In this document: one piece after another, positions 45,203-55,910 of the stretch
Numbering within the stretch: position 1 is the stretch's first letter
Layout of the letters: every line of letters starts with the position of its first letter
Assembly: GCA_947652115.1 (NCBI GenBank)
Contig: OX393573.1
Location: 6,826,235-6,890,234, forward strand
Direction of reading: 5' to 3'
Origin: Blastomussa wellsi
Lineage: Eukaryota > Cnidaria > Anthozoa > Scleractinia > Plerogyridae
DNA length: 64,000 nt
Made by a program: the position numbers and the translations under genes
Notes under the pieces: model-generated
What the model saw: only the letters and a program-made list of their open reading frames with translations
The model's database searches: none
What the model was told of the DNA's origin: nothing

Positions 45203-46563
45203 AAAACTTTAATGAATATCTCGCTCTAAAAGCGTGACAACCGATAAAAAAAACTTTAATGAATATCTCGTTCTAAAAGCGTTACAACCGATGGAAAACT
45301 TTAACGAATGTCTCGTTCTAAAAGCGTGATATGTATTTGTCGAAGCATGACTTAGGGAGTGCGGGACTGCGGGAGCAAGAGTTTCACTGGCCTTTACATG
45401 AATTATTCTTCGACTTTGGGAGTGCGGGACGGCGGGAGCAGGAGTTTCACTTGTCTTAATTCAATTATTCGTCATCTTCGGGAATGCGGGAAAGCGGAGG
45501 TAAGACACACTTATGTATTAACTGCGGGAGCACGGGAGCATTAGATTTGTAAAGGGCGTGTGTGGCCTGGTATTCTGAATTTTTTTGTCGTTCCTCGTCT
45601 CAAAATGGTGAATTTGGAGGGTTTTGCGTTGACTGTTGCTTCGCGTTTGTATAACAACGAGGCAAGGGTGGAAAGCGCATCTTCAACCGCTCCAGGGCCA
45701 AGCCGATTTTCACACAGAAATTACGGGATCAATGGCCAGAACTGGTCTTGAAGCCTGCGAACACAGACGGATTTCCGGCTTTTGTTTCACGCCGCCGGCG
45801 TGAAGAGCGGAGATTGAAACACAAGTCCAGAATTGTGAATCGAAAATAGGGAACCGAGAATCGCAAAAGGAAAGTAAACTTACACTGTGTATGCCAATGT
45901 GGCCCGTAGAGATAGACTTTGATACTCCGGATGGGTTACTACACGATGTGTGACGAAAAGAAACTCTGCACAGAAGCAGACTGCGCGAAGCGCTAGTTGA
46001 ACTGACTGAGATATAAAAATCTAGAATATAAAAAGCTGAAGAAAATGCGAAACAAAAATGAAAATAGCTGTGGGACACGAAGAAAGACGTTCCCAGAGGG
46101 AACCTAATTAACCTAATCTAAATCCTGAATTGTTGTTGGGGTGTTAGATCCAACATTCCGGCCCCTAAGTGTGAGCTCTAGCGAATCACTTACAATAACA
46201 TAAGGATTCAAACACTAGCTGGCTCTAACAATTGTAACTGTGAAAACGCTAAGTGAACAAACCTACATAAATGAAAAGAAAACAACGACGCAAAGATAGT
46301 CGCATAATGCAACTAAACATCCTATAACAAAAGAGAAATGTCAATTAAATGTCTCTTCCATGTCCTTCTAGCTTGGAAATGGCGCGTGGTCTTCGTTAAG
46401 TAAGAATTGATTGACAGGACCGTTCTAGAATTTCAGGATATCTTTTGCTATTCTATTCATTCATTCGGGATTCAAATCAACACATGTATGTACTGTGATC
46501 TGTGACTTCTCTTCGTGATTAAAAAGCGTGATTCAAATATACTGTGGGAATTGTCGTGGATTA

Positions 46564-47492
46564 TCACCACAAACGGGGGCATTCGCGACACACTTGCCTC
46601 AAGTGACGACGTGAAAGCGAATCTTCTTTCTTCAATAGGCCAGGGGGTAGACCAATTTCCGATTTGAGCAACAATAAGTGGTTAGGCGTCAGTGGCTCCA
46701 TATCATTGGGATCACTGGACATGGTTGTGATTGGCCGACTATTTATTATGCCTTCGACTCGCACATCAAGGTGGCCAAACTTTCATCATCAGTGGTTTTA
46801 TCTCGCAATAAGGCTTGTGGGATTTTCCGTACGGTTCTAATGTACCTCTCCCAAATGCCACCATAGTGAGAACCATAGGAAGGGCTGAAGGACCACTTGA
46901 TGTTCTTCTACACAAGAGAATTGTGGGTCTTTTCCTTATTCCATTCCAACATGGCATCACGTAACTCTCGCTCACCGCTGGTGAAGTTTGACCCGTTCTC
47001 TGAGTGAATCTAGCTCACTTGGCCTCTTCTGGAAATGAAGCGTCGTCGAGCCAACAGGAACGAGTCCGTGTCAAGACTATATGTGCAATTTCAATATGTA
47101 CGGCCCGAATTGCCGGACATGTGAAGATTACGCCGTATCTTTTCACAAGGCTGCGCCCACGACGGACTTGAAAGGGCCCAAAGTAATCTATGCCAACTGA
47201 TGTCGACCGCGGCAACTGACCCACTTTACAAGGACACTTCTCACAGTAGAACTTCCTTGAGTGATCCAGAATTTCTGTCTAATCGAGGCAAGGACATGCT
47301 AACTTCCAGAGTGACCGCAAATTTTATGTGATAGTGTTCGATTATCAATCTGATCACGTGGTCCTCTTTTGGGAGAATAATCTGATTTCTTGACTCTGAG
47401 GGTAAAGATGCTCTACGAAATCGACCACCAACACGTAAAAGACCATTAGCAACGATGACTAAACTCCTCCGGGAAGGCTTTTCTCTGCACAT
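46564..47492 (-). pseudogene. BEL/Pao integrase, broken (block R)
   Basis: Pieces in element order: DGLLRVGGRFRRASLP (47492-47241), core with VGIDYFGPF and AIRAVHIE (47224-47015), an intermediate piece (46975-46766) and NSRPIT with [11 protein letters not shown] (46764-46564). The breaks are similar to those in L, so some damage predates the split. A few changes (TCPAIRAV against TCLAIRAV) mark the copies apart. Confidence 0.85.
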
Positions 47493-47749
47493 GCTTCAGA
47501 ATTTCCGTCTCTACTCTCCCCATTTCTTCAAGGGTGATGTACTTTGGAACCTCGAGACTTGTTGTTCTTTCTCGCATCTAGAATGTTTTCTTTGTAGTGT
47601 AAGATCCAGGCAACAATCTTCTCCAGGCGTAACCAAATAGAACTGATAATGAGCTGCTCTGCTTGCTTAGTGAGGACACACAGTCCTTAACTTCCGTTTT
47701 CACTTCAGGATCTTCATCGAAGATGACGCTAAGTGTTTCTGATTGCATC

Positions 47750-48807
47750 TTATGCGGGATTCATGTCACCACACACATGGATCCATTGATGAGGCTCAGA
47801 ACCATCGCGAATAACTGCAACCCGATTGGCTACGAAGGTGTTGTACCACCTTGTTTCATTTTTGACGTAACGCAATACTGCGGTGAAATCTGTCCAGAAA
47901 ACGGACTGAGCGTCAATTGGAATCTCTAACTCTCTCCTGAGGACTTTGTCTTTCTTGACGCAGATGCCTGCGGCAGATAGTTCTAGGCGTGGAATCGTAA
48001 TCATATCTAGTTTGACGCGACATAGGTCCTGAAGCGAAAGGTTTAGCCGGCAACAAGAAGGGTGTGGCGAGACCAAGGTGCTCTAAATAGAACTGACGAC
48101 TAAAAGGATTCCTCGTCATGTGCGTGGTTTGAGCTTGACGTCCACTTTGAAGCCAAAGGTGTCTGTTTCCACACACCATTTAAATCCAAGAGCTCTCTCA
48201 ACGGGCAGATCATCCTTACTTTGGTCGAGAGTTTTCACCTCTTTGGCGCGCTCCTCCTCGGGAATAGTTTCCAGGACCTTGCGACTATTACCAATCCACT
48301 TCGTTGGCCTAAAACCACCTTTGGAAAGCAGAGGCCACAGGTCGTTTGCGTGTTGCGAGGCCTCTTTAACTGACGGCAAGGCTTTGAGACAATCGTCTAC
48401 GTAGAAATTGTTCTTAACTGTCCTCACAACTGCTTCTGGAAAGTGTTCAGTGTTATCTTTTGCTGTCTTACGCAAAGCAAAATTCGAACACGAAGGAGAA
48501 GAGGCAGCTCCAAATCCGTGCACAACCATTTAATACTCTTCTAGCTCTTTTTCTAGGTTGCCTCTAGGCCACCAGAGGAAACGACTTGATAAAACGTCGA
48601 TTCATTGTCCGCCATGAGTGCATTTCTCTCTTGTCGGAATCTCAGCAGGCTGTTGTTTGGCACTGATGCTTCGCGATCTCGAAGGTAATCTCTCAAGACA
48701 ACGGTGCTCTCCAACTCGCGAAGAAAACGGAGCTCTTCCTGTGACATCTCACGTTTTTCATCTGTCCTGGACTCGCTAAAACCACCATCGTATAAATCTT
48801 TCATCAT
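47750..48807 (-). pseudogene. BEL/Pao reverse transcriptase and RNase H (block R)
   Basis: The 5' part (48807-48553) has LLRFRQERNALMADNE, matching the start of BEL reverse transcriptases. After a stop, the frame 48529-48116 continues with SPSCSNFALRK and the intact catalytic box FYVDDCL. RNase H motifs ITIPRLELSAAG and FWTDFTAVLRY follow (48076-47750) after a frameshift. In comparison with L, nearly every difference leaves R closer to the family pattern. Confidence 0.85.
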
Positions 48808-49161
48808 TTGATTAAGGGTACTGAACAGGTTCGTGGGTCAAATGCGTTTAAAATTGTGATTTTTATTGTACATAAACTGTGTGTATTTTTCTTTCTTTTA
48901 CAAAAAACAGAAATCCAAAATCTTTTTTCGCTCCGGTGTTATTGCGAATTTCCTTTTGTGTGTGACTCATTACGTCACACTTTAAAAGTGTCGAACTGTC
49001 AACACTGCTAGATCAAACGCGGGAAATGGCTTCCAACAGAGGGAATTTCCGTTGCTCCCGTCGCTAACTTCTGTCGTTGCAGTACAGTTTTGGCTGGAGT
49101 TTTTGGATGGAGAGAGAAAAGAACAGAAAAAAAAGCGAGAAACAAGTCCTTGGGTTCCAAA

Positions 49162-49408
49162 TATAATTTGGTTTTATCAACTGGGTTGATAATGTCAATT
49201 GGCCACCGTAAAGAGATTCAGTTGCTAACGTTTCGAGCGTTAGCCCTTCCTTCGCTCCGACGAAGGGCTAACACTCGAAACGTCAGCAACTGAATTTCTT
49301 TACGGTGGCCAATTGACATTATCAACCCAGTTGATAGAACCAAATTATATTGTTATACTTCCCACGTACGCAGCACCAAGGTTTCTTTAGAAACTTACCT
49401 CCTCTATT
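49162..49408. mobile_element. Penelope-like inverted dimer (P4, block R copy of P2)
   Basis: The same palindrome and the same 13-bp duplication CTTGGGTTCCAAA (49149-49161 and 49409-49421) as at 11535-11781, showing shared ancestry of the two blocks. Confidence 0.7.
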
Positions 49409-49854
49409 CTTGGGTTCCAAAGGCTGATCGGTGGTACCGTAAACAGTAACCAGGGAATTTTTGCGAAACGTAGAAATGCTGGCGGAAAGCGATTGTCACA
49501 ACGACCAAACGAAACACAAAATATTGCTACTAATTTGGATACTTTCCTGGGCTTCCGCAAGCAGAAAAAAAATCAAAGAAAAACACGTCAAAGAATTCTA
49601 TTGAACCAGGCGAAGATTTGGATTACGGAATGGTGGATTCTAGGCGTTCTTTATCAGACGAATCTGTTGAAATATCACACGACAACAGCGACGAATTCAT
49701 ACTATTATAAAGGAACACAAGACTTAATAGCCGATACGCTAAAAAATACGGTATTGCTATCCAATGACTCTTAACCTAAGAATATTAGGTTCTTCCTGTA
49801 TTCCTCGGTACACGGACAGAAAAGAAGGAAAAGCAATCATAACAAACAAATATT

Positions 49855-50016
49855 TTATAGATGCGTGCTACATACCCTGCTTCCCACATTTCGGAGAGCA
49901 CGCTTTCCCGATCGGCGGCTTGCTCGCGATTTTCGTTCGCCTTTTTTGAAGCCCTTGTACTCTTTGGTTATCTTTTTCCTCTTACTGGGCCGGAAATTGT
50001 TCAGTGTTTTCCCCAT
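49855..50016 (-). CDS. Short basic ORF, possible orphan first exon
   Basis: Fifty-three codons from ATG at 50016, beginning MGKTLNNFRPSKRKKITKEY and continuing with many Lys and Arg, like a nuclear-targeting start. Near its end GCAG/GTATGT is a good splice donor, so the last seven codons may be intron. The L copy has a TAG in place of the Lys codon after KEY and is dead. It might be the start of a lost transposase or a captured host exon; I do not recognise it. Confidence 0.25.
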   Translation of the reverse strand: MGKTLNNFRPSKRKKITKEYKGFKKGERKSRASRRSGKRALRNVGSRVCSTHL

Positions 50017-50689
50017 CGCGGTCAAAACCCGCAAGAAATTACCACACCATAATTCTGCCTCAGAATTGCCGGCAAAGGATACTTTGATCTTGAAACAATA
50101 TCTACCACCACTTTCCCGCGAGTTTCGCGAGATTGAACCTGATTGCTACATTAAGGCGATTAACCGGAAAACCACTCCCCGTAGAAGTGCTATGTTTACG
50201 AAACTTTCTTTGCCGTATTTCTCGGCAAAATTTTCCGTGAAGTTTGTCATCTTTGAGCGGCTAGTTTGCATAATAGAATTCATCGTAGAAGAGTGAAGTT
50301 TTGCTCAATGGTACATGAATCCCTCTTCTCCAAAAGGGTGTCGGGCTTTAGCTTATTTGTTTTTCGTTTTGACGATATAAGTCCAAATGCTGTGCCAATC
50401 CGAGAAAAGTACGTGAACAAACTTTGAATTATAATAACTTTTTTTAGTGCTGATCTAACGATTCCCCGACACCCTTTTAAAGCCAAACATGTGCTGAGTG
50501 GCATGCAGTGATTGTTTACTTCGAAGGGCCAAAATCCGAGGCGAGTTTGCCGCCCACTTATCAACATTGTTCTATTTGCATTTAACAGACTGCAGCTTCT
50601 CTCATATTTAATTTCACCAGTTTAAAACATTTCTACGACGTTCTTGGTTCTATAATCTTTAAAATAATGTATAGGTTTAGGCACTTCCC

Positions 50690-51415
50690 TCAAATTACGC
50701 GCGCGTGAGGATCTTTTCGCGTAAAGCACCCGCGAACCTGTTCAGTAACCTTAAGTTTAGGGTCGGCCTTTACAAAGAAACTGGTTGCACGTGGGTCCTC
50801 GTGATGACGCCCCAAAGGACCGTTAACCATCCACCCGATACTTGTTCGTGAGGCATAAGGGCCACCATCTACATTGTGCTTAACTTCCAAAGAATCGAAG
50901 ACTGCAGGGATATCACAAGCTATGAGAAGACCAATTTCAGCATCTACTTCAGGTACAAGTGAGGCCATTGATCGACATCGCTTTGAGTGGGTGTGTCCTC
51001 CTTTGAGATAGGAATCTCTGGTCTTGTGTACAACGCTGGGAGGTCGATGGAAATGTTCTCGTCCAGATCGGAAATGACAAGATCTTTCACAACGAAGCTG
51101 TCGGAAAGACTGTCTTTCTTTTCTAAGGTTGTTAAAGAAATCTGGGTTCTTGCGCCATTGACACCCAGCTGTCTCATTAAGGACTCTGTGTAAAATGGTT
51201 GATGAACTACCACTGTCTAGAAATGCGTAAGTAATTACGGGTGAGCTTGCTGCCCTCAGCCAAACTTTAACAGGAACAATAGTCATGCCTATTTTCGAGC
51301 GGAACAGGTTCACCATTGCGTTACGAACGTGCGTGGGCTCCTCGCGCGGTGACGTTGACTCCTCGTGCAGTGACGTGGACTCCTCGTGCGGTGACGTGGA
51401 CTCCTCGCGAGGCAA
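50690..51415 (-). CDS. BEL/Pao aspartic protease segment, open frame (block R)
   Basis: A 241-codon frame starts in the EESTSPH-type tandem repeats (about 51337-51420) and holds AFLDSGSSST (51203-51226), the aspartic protease motif. It then reads EIGLLIACDIPAVFDSLEV and GWMVNGPLGRHHEDPRAT. It is a fragment of the element's polyprotein with no start of its own. The same stretch in L is frameshifted. Confidence 0.8.
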   Translation of the reverse strand: MPREESTSPHEESTSLHEESTSPREEPTHVRNAMVNLFRSKIGMTIVPVKVWLRAASSPVITYAFLDSGSSSTILHRVLNETAGCQWRKNPDFFNNLRKERQSFRQLRCERSCHFRSGREHFHRPPSVVHKTRDSYLKGGHTHSKRCRSMASLVPEVDAEIGLLIACDIPAVFDSLEVKHNVDGGPYASRTSIGWMVNGPLGRHHEDPRATSFFVKADPKLKVTEQVRGCFTRKDPHARVI

Positions 51416-51471
51416 AGTACTTTCTGCGGGAATTTCAGCTTATCGCGTTCGATTGGCCGTGTGAAGGATTG

Positions 51472-52300
51472 TCAGATGTTTCTTGCCAAAGTTGGCGACT
51501 GTACATGTTTTCCTTCCAAACAACCAAAGAAGGGTTTCAATCTCAAGAATTGAATCCGGTCTGGATAGAGTAGGCGTCTAAGGGCCTCGCAGGTTTCTAG
51601 GGCGTGCCCAGAGTTACAGTAGGAACACGAGACATCCTCAGTCGAGGAGGTTAGACCATCAGGAGGTGGCTTTTCAGGAGGTGGGCCTTGGCCACTACCC
51701 ACATGTGCAGCAAGACTTGTCGTTCTTCCATCAGATTTGCCTTGCAAACGACTGCTTCGCGTATTCTTCTTTTCCTGCTTGGAATACGGGATGGGACGTT
51801 ACTCTTGCTTCATTGTCAAGTCTCCATGATCTATTCGACTAAACGGCGCCATGAACGGATGGCGATGGACCACTTTCTCCGAGCTGCCAAGTTTTTTACT
51901 TGGCATCCGACGATGGAATCGTTTTCTCACTTTTCCCGTGTTCAGAACTTGAAGGAATCGGTACAAACGAACGCGGAGTGGCTTCCATAACTGAAGCTAA
52001 TAAAACTTTTTCCTTGGCCTAACACTTTTTTTTGCAATTTCGGTTGCCAGCGTTAAGCGGCCTTGCTCTTTCTGCAGGCGAAACTTTTGTTCCTCCAATG
52101 AATGCCGCTTCTTATTATTTTCTTATTATTGTATATTACGGCAGAATAGCCCCGTATAGAGGAGTCGTAATGGAGTTATCTGTTATCTGTTTTCTTAAAA
52201 GCAGCCGCCTCAGCTTTGAGTTCTGCGATGCGTGCAGCTTCCTTTGCCCTTGCAATTGACAACGAGATACTACCGCTTTTATGCGAACAACTACGACTCG
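51472..52300 (-). pseudogene. BEL/Pao gag remnants (block R)
   Basis: The zinc knuckle CSYCNSGHALETC lies in 51472-51747, with the helical gag pieces further out (about 52060-52300), interrupted by the same LINE-tail-like insert as in L. Much of gag is missing. Confidence 0.6.
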
Positions 52301-53245
52301 AACGCCGATATCCTCTTGTTGACCACTACGAAGTTACACGATAGCCAATCCTGACTAATGGAGTCCCTTGGTCTGATTTGCGAGTTTAATCTGAGAATTT
52401 CTTCTGAGCTTTCAATCCAACGTTGCAAGGAAACGGAATAAAATTGTTCTTGGCACTTAAGTACAGTAGCTTCATCCTGGAAGTTGTTTACTCGGCATCC
52501 AAGAGCGAGTGCCAACACGATCGCCTGGACCTTCAGACACATTGTCGCTTCCATCCATTGCACCCTCACGCGAAACTCTACCATTTTAAACTATGTAATT
52601 GCCAAAGCGAATTCTCGGGCCAACGGATGAATTAAACGTTCGGACTTTCACAGAACTTTATTACAAACCATCTTGACTTGAAGACCAGAATTTTGAATCG
52701 AAACTGCAAACATAACAAAAACACGAGACTAAAAATGTGCAATACTGCATAAAAGCAACAAAAAAATAAACCGAAAACTACAATTACAAAAGGAAAGTAA
52801 ACTTACATTGGGTATGGCACGGTGGCCCGAAGAGATAGACTATGATACTCCGGATGGGTTACTTCACGATGTGTGAAGAAATGCGTAAGTAAGAAACTCT
52901 GCACAGAATCTACAGGCAATGCGATAGCCGGTTTTCTGATGTGTCACTTAGTCAGTGTCACTTACTGCATCAAATGGAAACATTTGTTTTCTTTTTTATC
53001 CGGGGCATCTTCTTTGTTCCTCTATATCATCGATCCTGGACATATTTTCTTAAAAAGAGCCTTTCGGTCTTCCAAGGAGTTCTTCGCTTCCGCCATGGAA
53101 AAAACCACATCGAGTACCGCCAGTTGTTTAGCTTCTCATACATTACCAAACGAACAATTTGCGGCCAAATAATCTCGTCAATGTTAAGAACGGTGTTAAA
53201 GAAATAGCTGTCAAACAATCCAGATGATCTACTACATACATACAT

Positions 53246-53452
53246 ACACCCCTCTGTAACAGACCCACCGAAACCCTACCCAGCGGAAATTTAGTCTCCC
53301 CAGTACCCAGTGAATATTTTGATTTTGCCCAGTGGCTGTGCGATGTGACCCACAGAAAACGAGTGGACCCAGTGGGAAATTAGACAACCGATGACGTTTT
53401 CCGAAAACCCAGTGAGGATAAATGTTCCACTGGGTCTGTTACAGAGGGGTGT
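53246..53452. mobile_element. MITE with ACACCCC ends (block R copy)
   Basis: The terminal repeats are the same as at 15683-15913. It lacks a 24-base stretch present in L between two CTACCCAG repeats, probably a slippage deletion. It marks the right end of L/R similarity. Confidence 0.75.
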
Positions 53453-53848
53453 ATACATACATTGTTTATTTGGTGTCTTGTACATCGTACAGCAACAGGC
53501 CGTCGATAAAATCAGGAACATGGACCATTCCGGAACATTCCGGAACATCGAATAATTATGATAATTATGAGAAAAATATGTAATATGAAAAAAAAAAATG
53601 AAAAATATGTATCCCCCCACTCCCCCCCCCCCCAAAAAAAAAAACATAGCAAAAAAAAGAAAAAGGAAAAGGAAAAGTGAAAATGACTGCAATGGGTGAA
53701 GGCAGGAACCCAGGGCTCCCGATTCATTACGTCAATTCAAAGTTATAAGCATACACGATATAAGATAGAAATTGAAACTCTTCGGCATTGAGTTTCTCGT
53801 TTAAACCAGTGCGGACTGCTTGAGCTCTGATGATTTATTTTATAATAG
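53453..53848. repeat. Dispersed repeat with TTCCGGAACATTCCGG core
   Basis: The sequence from TGTTTATTTGGTGTCTTG to the AATAATTATxATAATTAT palindrome recurs at 59128-59260 and, in part and inverted, at 54845-54930. It is followed by homopolymer A and C runs (53590-53650). No coding potential is seen. Confidence 0.6.
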
Positions 53849-53851
53849 AGT

Positions 53852-53893
<42 letters not shown>

Positions 53894-54213
53894 GTATAAC
53901 AATATAATTTGGTTTTATCAACTGGGTTGATAATGTCAATTGGCCACCGTAAAGAGATTCGAGAGCTGACGTTTCGAGCGTTAGCTCTTTGTCGGAGCGA
54001 ATCAAGGAATTGCGGGTCGTGTGTGGTTTATATAGAAAAAGATGGAGCCTCGCTACTGGTTGGTGCCTGGTAACGTGAAAACAACGGAATAAATTAGTTG
54101 AATGAAAAGCGTTCGTTGATATCATGAGGATTAAGAGTGCCGATTTGAAAAATAAATTTTTGTTCTAGAGTTTTACGGCTTTCCGTGCTTCCTTGGTGAA
54201 GGGAAAGGCCGCA
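53849..54213 (-). mobile_element. Penelope-like short element, monomer (P5)
   Basis: This is the reverse complement of the P1 type: it begins GGGTAAGTTTCTAAAGAAAC and ends near GGGAAAGGCCGCAGAC. The hammerhead-like segment lies at 53956-54003 on the minus strand, with paired GATTC/GAATC and GAGC/GCTC arms but core CCGACAA. A TATATAAA-like site lies near 54034 on the minus strand. Confidence 0.6.
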
Positions 54214-54954
54214 GACTGCCATACGTTGCTTAGAATGATTTGGGAGATTGAAGTGTCTCGCGACCGGTTTAGATGCATTTTTGTCGTCTTTTTCTACGTC
54301 CCGAAGGTGTTCTCGGAATCGGTCGCCTTCTCGTTACTGGGGCTTCCGGAAAGGCCGAGTCTGCACTTGGGTCATATTGCCAGGCATTCCTAGCGGAGAA
54401 CGCGAAAACTGGGGATGATTTGCAACATGAAGACGGACAGACTATGATGCTCAGACGAATACTATACATGTTGAAGAAATCAGGGATCTTCCTGAAGAGA
54501 ACTTTCAGGGTGAGGCAAATAACATGAAATTGGATAAAGAAAATGCTTAACGAAGCAACTTGAATACTAAATATCTGAGCTGATCGAACTCTTGCGTCGT
54601 CCGAATCGTTCAGACAATCATCCATGTTTGTGTGGGGTTGGACAACAGGGATCCCTAAAGCCACGTGACGCAATTGGCGGGAAAGAAGAGGAGCCTGCAC
54701 TCATTGTGGTTAGTTGAATGAATACCCAACGCGCTGCCTACCCCTCCCCTGCCGATTCTCCCCTGCCCCAAAAATATCTTTTCATTTTTCGAGCTGATAC
54801 CTTTTCTTTGGTTTATTTTAATTTGGAAAATTTAATTTTACCTATTTTTCTCATAATTATCATAATTATTCGATGTTCTCGGATGTTCAGGTATTTTCCG
54901 GAATGTTTCATTTTCTTGGTTTGATCGACGGCCACATCAACATACCTCCAAATG
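54214..54954. other. Region without recognised gene
   Basis: There are open frames on both strands (for example minus 54269-54700), but none has a recognisable motif. A short coding-like plus-strand run near 54445-54545 ends at TAA and might be an orphan exon. An inverted partial copy of the 53453-53848 repeat lies at about 54845-54930. Confidence 0.4.
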
Positions 54955-55068
54955 AATAGGCCATTTTCGAGTTCCCTTGAGCCTCTATTTCAAAGAGAGT
55001 CTAAGTTCTAGGTGCGAAAGTTTTGTGATGGTAATTAGTTTTGCTTTCCATGTGAATGAAAAGTCATT

Positions 55069-55099
<31 letters not shown>

Positions 55100-55148
55100 C
55101 TTGAAATAGTCGAAATAGAGGCTAACGCGAACTCGGGAATGGCCTATT
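54955..55148. mobile_element. MITE-like palindrome with AATAGGCC ends
   Basis: The left arm AATAGGCCATTTTCGAGTTC pairs with the right arm GAACTCGGGAATGGCCTATT, and inner arms GAGCCTCTATTTCAA and TCGAAATAGAGGCT also pair. About 194 bases, with no coding content. Confidence 0.65.
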
Positions 55149-55723
55149 AACAAGTTAACAACTTCCTATCGTTCATTGTATGGTTGTGTAGAGGAGAGGT
55201 GTTATACTGTAGTACCCTTTTTTCGTTTTGTTTGCTTCTATGTTATTTTAGTTTGCTTGTAATTTCTGACTGTATTTGATAAGAAAGCTTCCTATCGTTA
55301 AAGGTGTGTAGACTGGGTCTAACATGATCACCAGATAATTACGATAGTTTGCTTTTTAATGCGCATCAGTCCGACATCTACAGTTGCAGCTAGAAGTTCA
55401 TTTAAGAAGTTGGAATGCATTTGGAGTGTCGAGAGGCGAACGTTCTCCGAAACCGCGTTTTATTGCAGCAAAATCGAGAATAGCCTCCTACCGCAGACGT
55501 CCTTTAACCTCGTCACGCAAAGGGCAGCAAAGGGTACGTCACGCGGCGCTAACAGACAATCCTGACAGATTCAAAATGGTAACAGTGACGACAACTTGTA
55601 ACTAGAGCTTTCTACCGAATAAACCACAATAAATTAAATGTCAGCCATTCTTATGACGCACACATTTTAGAACGGACCATAGGACACGTACGCCACTTGA
55701 AGTGATAGTGAAGGATAGTCACA
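55149..55723 (+). promoter_or_regulatory. Upstream region of the Frizzled-domain gene
   Basis: This is the intergenic stretch before the first exon and should hold the promoter and 5' UTR. I see no TATA box at a fitting distance and no CpG-dense block. The start codon at 55724 has a good context (CACAATGG). Confidence 0.35.
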
Positions 55724-55910
55724 ATGGCTTCACCAGTGACTGTGATGGAGCTTCATTTGAACAAGAGAGATCATAACAGAGGGAGACGACTAATTATCCC
55801 CGCAGTTGTTTTCTTGGCTGGGGCTGTTTTCGTTCTGATCGCTGGTGCGATCTTCATGCAAGACGACGAACGTTTGAGAGACACTATCGCAGACTCGAAG
55901 CCATTACAAG
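55724..55910 (+). CDS. Exon 1: cytoplasmic tail and signal anchor
   Basis: Sixty-two codons plus one base. Residues 14-22 are basic (KR..HNRGRR); residues 23-44 are a hydrophobic helix ([20 protein letters not shown]); acidic residues follow (QDDERLRD). Positive charges before the helix predict a cytoplasmic N-terminus, type II topology. It ends CAAG/GTACTT in phase 1. A small membrane protein with no further exons is the alternative. Confidence 0.7.

Larger units (their letters stand above)
41147..45542. mobile_element. Fold-back-like element of block R, split by the hAT
   Basis: Ends AATGCTGCTCCCGCAGT and GCACGGGAGCATT match L 6645-7486. The hAT lies within its 45-bp minisatellite (about 41203-41240 and 45208-45335). 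The Penelope-like monomer found at this place in L is absent. Confidence 0.4.
48808..50689. other. Non-BEL block interposed in BEL copy R
   Basis: This is colinear with 11182-13009 in L. It contains the Penelope-like dimer 49162-49408, a minus-strand basic ORF (49855-50016) and a plus-strand frame open for 143 codons at 49865-50296 whose second half (SASELPAKDTLILKQYLPPL and onward) looks protein-like but matches nothing I recognise. L has the same sequences with frame breaks. Its origin is unknown. Confidence 0.5.
45870..52910 (-). mobile_element. BEL/Pao LTR retrotransposon, better preserved copy (block R)
   Basis: The same element and domain order as the L copy, with LTR-like repeats at about 45870-45975 and 52790-52910. 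Its protease segment is a single open frame and its reverse transcriptase keeps YVDD, but the integrase is still split and the same unrelated 1.85 kb separates protease from reverse transcriptase. It is therefore also non-functional. Confidence 0.8.
32700..53452 (+). repeat. Block R: direct second copy of block L
   Basis: From the end of the gap to the MITE at 53246-53452 the sequence follows L 3714-15913 in order and orientation. Removing the DIRS (about 4.98 kb) and the hAT (about 3.96 kb) leaves about 11.8 kb against 12.2 kb in L. Differences are scattered substitutions, small indels and presence or absence of mobile inserts. In the shared BEL reverse transcriptase stretch, 10 of 137 codons differ in sense. 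It is either a true duplication or the alternative haplotype. Confidence 0.9.

Noticed and set aside
53291..53727. Minus-strand frames with long Phe/Leu runs
   Set aside because: They are translations of poly-A and poly-C tracts.
54269..54700. 143-codon minus-strand frame
   Set aside because: No recognisable domain and no homologous copy in the window; composition does not set it apart from chance.
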